From Pseudorhodobacter antarcticus (GTDB taxonomy: Bacteria; Pseudomonadota; Alphaproteobacteria; Rhodobacterales; Rhodobacteraceae): a DNA stretch of 22,000 nucleotides. Shown here piece after piece: positions 8,425-15,909 of this stretch; position 1 is the stretch's first letter, and every line of letters begins with the position of its first letter. Where the stretch lies: the NCBI GenBank assembly GCA_945861995.1, contig CAMAWZ010000004.1, positions 1-22,000 of the forward strand. Reading direction: 5' to 3'. The notes under the pieces were generated by a model. The model saw nothing but the letters and a program-made list of their open reading frames with translations. It searched no databases and was not told where the DNA came from. The position numbers were made by a program, and so were the translations under genes.

Positions 8425-9176
8425 GCGCGCGCACCTGTCTCGGCTGAATTCAAGATAAGTCGACCCGTGGGGCGGTTTTGCAGGGCGTTGACCGCCACCG
8501 CCAGCACAATCGCTGTGCCCAAAATGGCCCCGCGCACCCCGCCAATACCGCCCGCAATGGAAATGCCGCTAATGACGCAGGCCGCATTAACGCCCAGTTC
8601 GAACCCGCCCGCCACATCAACATAGGCCACGGCATAGCGCGACACCAAAAGATAGTCGACCATCCCCGCCAGCGCGCCCGAAATGGTAAAGGCGGCAAAT
8701 TGCGTGCGCCCCAGCACCCTGCGCGTCATAATCGCGCCAAACACCGCAATCACCGCAAGAGCGATCCAAGACATCATCGGCAAAACTAGTATATGTAGGC
8801 GCGGTAAAGCCCTGAACGCATCTGACATTTTATGCGCGATCACCCATTTTCCATCGGTCATCAGAAAAATGATGCCGCGATAAATGGTCATCGTGCACAA
8901 TGTCACTACAGTTGACGCAATACCCACGCGCCACGCCAGCAGCCCGCTGATCATCCCTGTCAGTGCCAAAGTGACGGCAACCGATAGGTCAATGCATTTG
9001 GTCAGAATCACAATCATCTGGCCGATGACCAAAATCATCAACGGCGCAGTGTCGTTAAAGGTATTGGCCAGACTGTTGGGCGTGATAAAGGCTGGAAAGC
9101 GGTAGGCGATGACCGCTGTCATCGCGAAGATGGCATAGGTCAGTAGCGCATCGCGCGAGGTGAGGGCGGCTTTCAT
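8421..9176 (-). pseudogene. rhaP: Rhamnose ABC transporter permease RhaP with three in-frame internal deletions
   Basis: An uninterrupted 251-codon frame starts at ATG 9176-9174 (overlapping the rhaT stop) and ends at 8421 (overlapping the rhaQ start). It is clearly RhaP: TSRDALLTYAIF, FNDTAPLMILVIGQMIVILT, CIDLSVAVTLALTG, TMTIYRGIIFLM, SRYAVAYVDVAGGFEL. The family is about 330 residues. From remembered architecture three blocks are absent without breaking frame: a helix pair between GLLAW and RVGIAST, the cytoplasmic 'GGNP' loop between RRVLG and RTQF, and a late helix between GAILG and TAIVLAVAV. Loss of helices and of the ATPase-contact loop makes it non-functional in all likelihood, though it would be called intact by a simple gene finder. 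Confidence 0.72.
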
Positions 9177-9693
9177 GCGGCCTCTCCCAAACCTGCGGCG
9201 GCGCGCACCAGCGCCTCGGGTGTTGTCGCATCGCCCGCCAGTTCGGCGGCAATGCGCCCTTCGCGCATTTGGCCCGCCCCCACAAATTGCCCATCCCGAA
9301 ACACGGTGCAACGATCTGCACTGCGAAAGATTTCGGCAAACGAATGGCTGATGACCAAAATCGCCTTGCGCTTAAATTTCAGGGTTTCGGCCACAGTCAT
9401 TCGTCAAACAGAACTGTTTTTTGGTGAATGGCCGATAGGCCAGCGGCCGCTGCAGCCTCGCTGCTGGGGAATTTCACTGCCGTTCCATCCAGAAAAATCT
9501 CGCCCGTTTCGGGCTGGTATATGCCTGTCGGCACCTTCACAATCGTCGATCTACCTACGCCATTCTCACCAATCGGCGCGGTTACTGTGCCTGTATAAGG
9601 TCAAGCTGCACATCCTGCAGCGCCTTGACCCCTTGGAAGGATTTGGACAGCGCGCAGGGAAAGAACGGGTTGGGATAGTGCGGGTTGGGGCAT
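9173..9693 (-). pseudogene. rhaT: Rhamnose ABC transporter ATPase RhaT, heavily degraded
   Basis: Pieces of a dual ABC ATPase (normally ~500 residues) lie in at least three frames. From ATG 9693-9691: LSQPVLSLRAV, then in another frame KSFQGVKALQDVQLDL, then in another GENGVGRST (Walker A, with the essential Lys replaced by Arg, codon at 9552-9550), IYQPETGEIFLDG and AIHQKTVLFDE, then after a one-base slip TVAET. There the frame jumps to KAILVISHSFAEIF and CTVFRDGQFVGAG (end of the first nucleotide-binding domain) and straight on to REGRIAAELAGDATTPEAL, RAAAGLGEAA (end of the second). The signature helices and nearly the whole second domain are deleted. Confidence 0.75.
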
Positions 9694-9759
9694 GGTCAGA
9701 CCCTTGGAAAATGGCCAAGCCAGAACAGTCTGGCTGGGCCAAGTTTACGTCAAGCGAAA

Positions 9760-10386
9760 TTAGAAAATCGATTTGAAATCAGCGATATTGCTGGCATCCT
9801 AGGTGAAGGGGGTCAAACATGGCCGCCTTATTGTTTTCGTCCAGCATGGCTGCGCCCGATTCAGCAGCGCCCGCCCTTTCTGATGGCAGGCCCAGACCAG
9901 TGACGTTGACCTTGCCGATCAAACCACCATCTCTCACAGCTTGGCTGGCAGCCAAAATACCCAAGTTGCTTGGGGCGATCTTGGCCCTCAGGTTTGGATA
10001 CTTGGCAATAAGGCCCTGCGCTTCGCGGTAGGATTTATCGGCCAAATCGTCACCGTAAACCGTGTTAACCAGCGTGACGCCCGCAGAATTTGGCAGCACT
10101 TTCTTGGCTTCTTAAATCCAGATATTCTGGTTGGTCGCTGTGGCCGATGCCGACAAAATCGCCACTTCGCCGCCCTCTGGCATATTGTCAGCGGCCAGTT
10201 TGATGATGGTGTTGCCGATCAGCGCTGTCGACGATGGGTTCAGGTGCATCATGCGGCCTTCGGGTGCTATGCCCGAATCCCACGCGACAACAGTAATGCG
10301 CGCTCCATCGCCTTTGGCAACGGCTTGAAAGAAATGCCGAATGCCTTCACCACAAAAGCGATCTTGACGTTTTCCGCCTGCGCCGC
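9760..10386 (-). pseudogene. rhaS: Rhamnose-binding periplasmic protein RhaS, broken
   Basis: Fragments of the sugar-binding lipid-free periplasmic component of the rhamnose importer. It begins at a signal-peptide cleavage-like AAQAENVKIAFVVKAFGI without start codon or signal peptide, shifts frame to FFQAVAKG, then jumps in frame to ARITVVAWDSGIAPEGR, HLNPSSTALIGNTIIKLAAD and TNQNIWI. A TAA nonsense codon follows at 10114-10112. The same frame resumes with EAKKVLPNSAGV, NTVYGDDLADKSYREAQGL and NVTGLGLPSERAG, has another in-frame gap before AMLDENNKAAMFDP, and shifts frame again to finish DASNIADFKSIF with TAA at 9762-9760. Roughly half of the usual ~330 residues remain. Confidence 0.75.
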
Positions 10387-10780
10387 CCCAGCCATCACGC
10401 ATTTCGGCATCGCGGTCGCAAATGCCGTCATCGGTAATGACGGTATTGATGCGCGTCAGCGGGCACAAAAGCAGGCTGGATCGCGCGGAAAACTTGGTAT
10501 CCCACAGAACGATCAGGTCTTCCGCTTGGCCGATCAGCTTTTGTTCGGCTTAGGCCAGCAGCGCGCCACCCTCCAGCAGGCCCAGCGGGCCAAGGCCCCG
10601 GCAGCCCATAAACATACGCTTGGCGGCAAAATGGCGACTGCCATCTTCGACAAAAGGGGACAGGATGATGTTCTGCACTCGGTAAATCGCGCCTGCGGGC
10701 AAAAGCACTGTGTTGCGGCTGTATTTCAGCAGATGTTCGGCAATGGGAAAGCCGTTGATGAAAATTTGCCCTGAAAATCC
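10387..10780 (-). pseudogene. rhaR: DeoR-family regulator RhaR, C-terminal remnant with nonsense codon
   Basis: The minus strand encodes the sensor (DeoR C-terminal) domain of a sugar-responsive repressor: FPIAEHLLKYSRNTVLLPAG, IYRVQNIILSPF, AAKRMFMGCRGLGPLGLLEG, then TAA at 10552-10550, then AEQKLIGQAEDLIVLWDTKF, LCPLTRINTVITDDGI and DRDAEM. The N-terminal helix-turn-helix half is absent, so no DNA binding is expected. The final residues run directly into the rhaS signal-peptide cleavage region near 10386, meaning the end of rhaR, the intergenic region and the start of rhaS were all removed. In rhizobia rhaR is the first gene of the rhaRSTPQUK operon, and the position here matches. Confidence 0.72.
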
Positions 10781-11398
10781 ATCTGCCAAGGGAGGGTTCT
10801 GGAAAGCGACGGGCTGTTCACTTGGGATGATGATGCCGAAGCGTGCTATAAGCTGACACTAAAGATTATCCAAAAAGCGCAAGATTGGTTTGCCGCGCAG
10901 ACGGCGGGCAAACCCGCCTTTGGCGGCGCGCTGCATAGCAGCGTTAACGCGCAGGTGCGCCGCAACCTGGCCGCCCGACTTATGCGCGCGCAGGGCATGG
11001 GCGGGTCGGTGGTGTTTATTGCATCGAAAAACGGCCTTGCCGCCAGCCCAAATGCAGCCGCCTATTGCACGGCCAAAGCCAGCGAAAGTCATCTAGCCCG
11101 CTGCCTTGCATTGGAAGGGGCAGAAGTGGGCATTCGTGTAAACGTCGTCAACCCTGATGCCGTGCTGCGCGGGTCGAAAATTTGGGAAGGCGATTGGCTA
11201 GAACAGCGCGCCTCCACCTACAAAACCGACAAAGAAGGGCTGGAGGAAATGTATCGCAACCGATCCCTGCTTAAAAGATCGGTCTTTCCAGAAGATATTG
11301 CTGAAGCGGCCTATTTCTTTGCCTCTGATTTATCGGCAAAGTCGACAGGCAACATCATCAATGTCGATGCGGGCAATAAAGAGGCGTTCACGCGCTGA
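10780..11398 (+). pseudogene. rhaD: RhaD bifunctional rhamnulose-1-phosphate aldolase/dehydrogenase, 5'-truncated and internally deleted
   Basis: The frame is open from a TGA near 10772 to TGA 11396-11398. Its first part (about 10790-10980) is the C-terminal end of a class II aldolase domain: GLFTWDDDAEACYKLTLKII, then QKAQDWF and AGKPAFGG. Near 10985 it passes directly into the end of a short-chain dehydrogenase domain: GGSVVFIASKNG, AAAYCTAKASESHLARCLAL (Y and K of the YxxxK site), RVNVVNPDAVLRGSKIW, RSVFPEDIAEAAYFFASD and GNIINVDAG. In the normal ~700-residue fusion these regions are several hundred residues apart, so the aldolase end and the NAD-binding half of the dehydrogenase are deleted in frame. 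The aldolase start and active site are also gone. It lies 30 bp upstream of lldD. Confidence 0.78.
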
Positions 11399-11428
11399 CA
11401 CTTTATTTGGCCCGCGAAAGGAAAGCCG

Positions 11429-12577
11429 ATGCGCCTAACCGATTGCCACAATTTTCACGATTTTCGCAAGCTGGCCCAGCGCCGCCTGCCCAGCCCGATT
11501 TTTAACTATATTGATGGCGCGGCGGATGACGAGGCGACCTATCGGCGCAACACTACCGCCTTTGAAGACGTGGATTTGTTGCCCCGCGTTTTGCGCGGCA
11601 CGGCGGATGTAGACACGTCCGTTACTGTCATGGGGCATAAGCTGGCGTTGCCGTTTTATCTGTCGCCAACGGCGCTGCAACGCCTGTTCCATCATCAGGG
11701 CGAACGGGCTGTAGCAGGGGCTGCCAGTAAATTTGGCACGATGTTTGGCGTGTCATCCCTAGGCACGACCAGTTTGGAAGATGTGCGCAAGTTTGCAGGC
11801 CCGCAGGTTTATCAATTTTACTTCCACAAAGATCGTGGGCTGAACCGCGCGATGATGGCCCGTGCCAAGGCGGCGGGTGTGGACGTGATGATGCTGACAG
11901 TCGATAGCATCACAGGCGGCAACCGCGAGAGGGACAAGCGGACAGGCTTTTCCATTCCCTTTCGCCTGACGCTGGCTGGCATGGCGCAGTTTGCCATCAA
12001 ACCCCGCTGGGGCATCAACTATCTGCTGCACGAAAAATTCGCACTGCCGCAACTGGATGGCCATGTCGATATGGGCGGCGGGGCGGTGTCTATCGGGCGC
12101 TATTTTACCGAAATGCTGGAACCCACGCTAAACTGGGATGATCTGGCTGGCATGATTGCCGATTGGAACGGCCCGTTCTGCCTGAAGGGCGTTATTCACC
12201 CCGAAGACGCGCGACGTGCTGCCGATTTGGGCTGCCAAGGGGTGATCTTGTCAAACCACGGCGGGCGGCAGCTTGACGGCTCGCGCGCCACATTCGATGG
12301 GCTGGCCGAGGTGGTCGATGCCGTGCAGGGCCGCGCCGATGTTATGCTGGATTCTGGTATTCAGCGTGGCACTCATATCGTTAAGGCGCTGTCGCTGGGT
12401 GCCAAGGCTGTAGGTATTGGCCGCGCCTATTTGTTTCCGCTGGCGGCGGCGGGGCAGGCGGGGGTGGAACGCGCCATCACCCTTCTGCGCGACGAAGTGA
12501 TCCGCGATATGCGGCTGATGGGGGCGGCACAGATTGCCGACCTTGGCCGCGACAATATCCGTTATCGCCGCCCCTAA
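11429..12577 (+). CDS. lldD: FMN-dependent L-lactate dehydrogenase
   Basis: A 382-residue alpha-hydroxyacid oxidase/dehydrogenase of the LldD type, oxidising L-lactate to pyruvate with electrons passed to the respiratory chain. Family features are the N-terminal PIFNYIDGAADDE with active-site Y27, LSPTALQRLFHHQGE, the FMN-binding LTVDS stretch, LKGV with the FMN-contacting Lys, catalytic H277 in LSNHGGRQLDG, and DSGIQRGTHIVKALSLGA. Length is close to the E. coli enzyme (396). A good ribosome site (AAAGGAAAG at about 11417-11425) precedes the ATG. It follows the dead rhaD, whose product L-lactaldehyde/L-lactate it would have consumed, and precedes rhaA by 24 bp. It appears intact and could serve free lactate. 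Confidence 0.88.
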   Translation: MRLTDCHNFHDFRKLAQRRLPSPIFNYIDGAADDEATYRRNTTAFEDVDLLPRVLRGTADVDTSVTVMGHKLALPFYLSPTALQRLFHHQGERAVAGAASKFGTMFGVSSLGTTSLEDVRKFAGPQVYQFYFHKDRGLNRAMMARAKAAGVDVMMLTVDSITGGNRERDKRTGFSIPFRLTLAGMAQFAIKPRWGINYLLHEKFALPQLDGHVDMGGGAVSIGRYFTEMLEPTLNWDDLAGMIADWNGPFCLKGVIHPEDARRAADLGCQGVILSNHGGRQLDGSRATFDGLAEVVDAVQGRADVMLDSGIQRGTHIVKALSLGAKAVGIGRAYLFPLAAAGQAGVERAITLLRDEVIRDMRLMGAAQIADLGRDNIRYRRP

Positions 12578-12590
12578 GGGCTGCAAACTG

Positions 12591-12595
12591 GGAGA
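12591..12595 (+). promoter_or_regulatory. Shine-Dalgarno site deciding the rhaA start
   Basis: GGAGA sits directly against a first ATG at 12596 (no spacer) but six bases before a second in-frame ATG at 12602. The spacing favours the second, so rhaA is annotated from 12602. Confidence 0.6.
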
Positions 12596-12601
12596 ATGAC
12601 C

Positions 12602-13849
12602 ATGACCACCCCCGCCTTTGACATGGCCAGTGATGCATTTGCCGCCATTGGCGTTGATGCAGAACAGGCCATGACCGCCTTGGCCGCAATTCCGATTTCC
12701 GTGCATTGCTGGCAGGGCGATGATGTGCGCGGGTTTGAAGGCAAAAGCGGCACTTCGGGCGGGGGCATTCAGGCCACGGGCAATTACCCCGGCTGTGCCC
12801 GCACACCGGGCGAGCTGCGCGCAGATTTGGAATATGCTTACGGGCGCATTCCGGGAAAGCACCGCCTAAACCTGCACGCCTTTTACATGGATACGCCCGA
12901 TAGCCCCGACCGCGATGCGATTGAATACCGCCATTTTGCGCCTTGGGTCGATTGGGCAAAGACGCAAGGCGTAGGGCTGGATTTCAACCCCACCTTTTTT
13001 GCCCATGCCAAGGCCGATGATAACCTAACTCTATCGCACCCCACCGAAGGCATTCGTGATTTTTGGATCGAACATGGTCGCCGCTGCCGCGAGATTGCTG
13101 CCCAAATGGGTGCAGCTTTGGGCAGCGCGGCGGTCAATAACATATGGGTGCCTGACGGATCGAAAGATACGCCCGTGGCCCGCATGGCGGCGCGCAAACG
13201 GCTTGAGGCTAGCTTGGATGCCATGTTCGCCGCCCCTCTGCCGCGCGCGCAGATGCTTGACGCTGTGGAATCCAAACTGTTTGGCATTGGCGTGGAATCG
13301 ATGACTGTTGGCAGCCACGAATTTTATTTAGGCTACGCCATTCGCCGCAATATCGCGCTGTGTCTGGACATGGGCCATTTCCACCCCACCGAAAGCGTGG
13401 CGGATAAGCTTTCCTCGGTTGCATTGTCTGTGCCAGAAATCCTTTTGCACGTCTCGCGCCCCGTGCGCTGGGACAGCGACCATGTGGTCACGCTGAACGA
13501 TGATCTTTTGGCCATGTCGCAGGAACTGGTGTTTGGCGATTTGCTGCCCCGCACACATATTGGTTTGGATTTCTTTGATGCCACCATATCGCGCACCGCC
13601 GCTTGGGTGATTGGCACGCGCAATATGCAAAAGGCGCTGCTGCGCGCGTTGCTGTTGCCGCGCGCGCAACTTGTTGCCGCCGAAGAAGCGATGGATTTCA
13701 CCGCCCGCCTGATTTGGGCAGAAGAGGCGAAGGACCTGCCCTTTGCCGCAATCTGGGCCGAATTTTGCGCGCGCCAAAATATGCCCGTGGGGGCGGCATT
13801 GCTGCAAGATCTAGGCAGCTATGCCAGCAAAGTTGCCCATCGCGGTTGA
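12602..13849 (+). CDS. rhaA: L-rhamnose isomerase (E. coli RhaA type)
   Basis: A 415-residue cytoplasmic isomerase converting L-rhamnose to L-rhamnulose, close in length to E. coli RhaA (419). Strong family stretches run from end to end: ISVHCWQGDDVRGFE, GGIQATGNYPG, HRLNLHAFYMD, GLDFNPTFFAHAKA, NNIWVPDGSKD, DAVESKLFGIGVES, LDMGHFHPTESVADK (metal-site His region), LHVSRPVRWDSDHVV, HIGLDFFDATISR and VIGTRNMQKALLRALL. No stop, frameshift or gap is evident. It is the isomerase of the ancestral rhaD-lldD-rhaA operon and converges on the guanidinobutyrase gene with 11 bp between stop codons. With RhaK, RhaD and the importer broken, its product has no obvious route within the window. Confidence 0.92.
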   Translation: MTTPAFDMASDAFAAIGVDAEQAMTALAAIPISVHCWQGDDVRGFEGKSGTSGGGIQATGNYPGCARTPGELRADLEYAYGRIPGKHRLNLHAFYMDTPDSPDRDAIEYRHFAPWVDWAKTQGVGLDFNPTFFAHAKADDNLTLSHPTEGIRDFWIEHGRRCREIAAQMGAALGSAAVNNIWVPDGSKDTPVARMAARKRLEASLDAMFAAPLPRAQMLDAVESKLFGIGVESMTVGSHEFYLGYAIRRNIALCLDMGHFHPTESVADKLSSVALSVPEILLHVSRPVRWDSDHVVTLNDDLLAMSQELVFGDLLPRTHIGLDFFDATISRTAAWVIGTRNMQKALLRALLLPRAQLVAAEEAMDFTARLIWAEEAKDLPFAAIWAEFCARQNMPVGAALLQDLGSYASKVAHRG

Positions 13850-13860
13850 TGCGCGCGCCA

Positions 13861-14808
13861 TTATTTGCGCGGGTTTGGCAGCACGCACAGCATTTCGTAC
13901 AGGAAATTTGCCGCAATCATGGCGGTGTTGCCCGTGAGGTCATAGGGGGGTGACACCTCGACCAGATCACAGCCAACTAGGTTTAGGCCTGCGCAGCCGC
14001 GAATTATTTCTAGGCCCTGAATGGTTGTCAGCCCGCCCGCCTCGATCGTGCCAGTTCCGGGCGCAAAGGCGGGATCAAGGCTGTCGATATCATATGTCAG
14101 ATAGCAGGGCGCATCGCCGACTTTTGCGCGCACCTGTTCCATCAGGGGTTTCATAGATTTGTGCCAGCAGTCTTCGGCTTGCACCACTGTCCAACCCTTG
14201 TCCCTGCCCCAGTTGAAATCATCTGGCCCATAGCCCGTACCGCGCAGGCCAATTTGAAACACTTTGTCGTTTTGCAAACAGCCGTCTTCCCATGCGCGCC
14301 GAAACGGGGTGCCGTGGGCCTCGGCCTCGCCAAACATATGCTCGTTCGTGTCAGAATGGGCATCGACATGGATCAGGGCAACAGGGCCGTATTTATCGCG
14401 CATGGCGCGCAAAATGGGCCATGTTAGCGTATGATCGCCGCCAAGGGTTAGGGGAATGGTATTGTGGGTCAGCACTTCGCGGTAATGATCTGTGATAATC
14501 GTGCAGGATTTTTTCAGATCAAAGGTGTTGATCGGCACATCGCCAATATCGGCCACTTGCATCCGCTCGAACGGGGCCGCGCCCGTGCCCATGTTATAGG
14601 GGCGGATCATGCGGCTTTCATCGCGTATCTGGCGCGGGCCAAGCCGCGTGCCGGGCCTGTTCGATGTGCCAATATCCATCGGAATACCAATGAACGCCGC
14701 ATCCAGCCCAGCGGCACTTTCAGCCGATGGCAGGCGCATCATGGTGGCAGGCCCGCCAAAGCGGGGCATGGTATTGCCACCAAGGGGTTGATTATAGGAA
14801 GGTGTCAT
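13861..14808 (-). CDS. Guanidinobutyrase/agmatinase-family ureohydrolase
   Basis: A 315-residue Mn2+-dependent ureohydrolase that should release urea from a guanidino compound. The metal ligands are all present: H126 in GGDHTLTW, D149, H151 and D153 in DAHSD, and D240 and D242 in YDIDSLDP. The N-terminal YNQPLGGNTMPRFGG and the middle IGTSNRPGTRLGPRQIR are what I recall for 4-guanidinobutyrases (GbuA) rather than classical SpeB agmatinases, so guanidinobutyrate is the favoured substrate. The start at 14808 has GGGGGC about ten bases upstream; a GTG further upstream is less likely. It lies 41 bp after the aldo/keto reductase on the same strand, but its chemistry does not fit a sugar pathway, so it may be a separate unit. 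Confidence 0.8.
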   Translation of the reverse strand: MTPSYNQPLGGNTMPRFGGPATMMRLPSAESAAGLDAAFIGIPMDIGTSNRPGTRLGPRQIRDESRMIRPYNMGTGAAPFERMQVADIGDVPINTFDLKKSCTIITDHYREVLTHNTIPLTLGGDHTLTWPILRAMRDKYGPVALIHVDAHSDTNEHMFGEAEAHGTPFRRAWEDGCLQNDKVFQIGLRGTGYGPDDFNWGRDKGWTVVQAEDCWHKSMKPLMEQVRAKVGDAPCYLTYDIDSLDPAFAPGTGTIEAGGLTTIQGLEIIRGCAGLNLVGCDLVEVSPPYDLTGNTAMIAANFLYEMLCVLPNPRK

Positions 14809-14849
14809 GGTGTTTTGCCCCCAGTTTTCAGATTTTGCGGCCCTATCGC

Positions 14850-15836
14850 CTACCACGCGTGATGGACGTGCGGCGCGATGCGAGCGGTATAAACTTCGCG
14901 CAGGGCGGCCATCACTTCGGGCGGCAGGGGGCCAAGCGCGCTGGCGCTGGCATTGATCTGCGCCTGCGCGGCAGTTTTTGCACCTGGAATAACGGTGGTA
15001 ATTGCCTGCTCCATCAAAATCCAGCGTAGGGCAAAGGGCGCCATCGCCACGCCTAAAGGCATCAGGCGGCGCACCGCCTCGACCGCGTCCAGCGCCACAT
15101 CATAAGGCACGCCCGAAAACGTCTCGCCCTTATCAAACGCCTCGCCATTGCGGTTGAACGCGCGGTGATCGTCGGCAGCAAATTGGCTGGCCGCGCTCAG
15201 TTTACCTGTCAGCAGGCCCGATGCCAGCGGCACGCGGGCAATCACCGCCACGCCCTTGGCGCGTGCAAGGGGAAAGAACACCTCTTCGGGGCGCTGGCGG
15301 AAAATGTTATAGATAATCTGCACCGAGGCAACATTTGGAAAGGCCACGGCCTTGATCGCCTCTTCCACCTTTTCCACCGATACGCCGTAGTGGCGGATTT
15401 TTCCTTCGCTCACCAGACGGTCTAATGCGCTGAAGACTTCGGCGCGATAATACACGTCTGTAGGCGGGCAATGCAGTTGCACAAGGTCAAGGCAATCTGT
15501 TTGCAAGTTACGCAAAGACCGTTCCACAAACCCGGCGAGATTGGCGTAATTATAGCCGTCCGCGTCATGCGGTGACAGGCGGCGGCCGGCCTTGGTTGCC
15601 ACAAAAGGGCGCGGGCCAGAGCGGGCCTTTAGCACTTCGGCAATCAGCATTTCTGAGCGCCCATCGCCGTACACATCGGCGGTGTCGATAAAATCCACCC
15701 CCGCGTCCAGCGCGGCATTCAGCGCGGCCTTGGCGTCGGCGTCGGTCACATCGCCCCAAGACCCGCCAATGGCCCAAGCGCCAAAACCCACTTCGGATAC
15801 CGCCCGCCCTGCCTGCGTGAACAGCCGTGATTGCAT
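14850..15836 (-). CDS. Aldo/keto reductase
   Basis: A 328-residue NADPH-dependent (beta/alpha)8 oxidoreductase. The catalytic tetrad is visible: D51 and Y56 in FIDTADVYG, K82 in ATKAG, H122 in LVQLHCPP. Late motifs such as YNIFRQRP, PLASGLLTGKL and ITTVIPGAKT match the sugar-aldehyde/general stress-like AKR group. The ATG at 15836 is chosen for GGGGGA a few bases upstream; a TTG at 15848 is in frame but lacks this. It is 73 bp downstream of the alcohol dehydrogenase in the same direction. A plausible role is reducing or oxidising an aldehyde formed by the cluster's aldolase, but the substrate is unknown. Confidence 0.82.
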   Translation of the reverse strand: MQSRLFTQAGRAVSEVGFGAWAIGGSWGDVTDADAKAALNAALDAGVDFIDTADVYGDGRSEMLIAEVLKARSGPRPFVATKAGRRLSPHDADGYNYANLAGFVERSLRNLQTDCLDLVQLHCPPTDVYYRAEVFSALDRLVSEGKIRHYGVSVEKVEEAIKAVAFPNVASVQIIYNIFRQRPEEVFFPLARAKGVAVIARVPLASGLLTGKLSAASQFAADDHRAFNRNGEAFDKGETFSGVPYDVALDAVEAVRRLMPLGVAMAPFALRWILMEQAITTVIPGAKTAAQAQINASASALGPLPPEVMAALREVYTARIAPHVHHAW

Positions 15837-15909
15837 GATATCCCCCAATAGAGCGCCGAAGTTGGCCCAAATTCCTTGGCCGCAAATGGCAGCATTTTAT
15901 CGCCCGTGG

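Noticed and set aside
8421..9176. Calling rhaP an intact short permease.
   Set aside because: The frame is clean, but the helices and the 'GGNP' loop that normally contact the ATPase are missing, and its partners RhaT, RhaQ and RhaS are all broken.
13849..13875. GC-rich symmetric bases between rhaA and the ureohydrolase as a bidirectional terminator.
   Set aside because: The GCGCG runs can pair in several ways but give no clear stem, loop and T-run.
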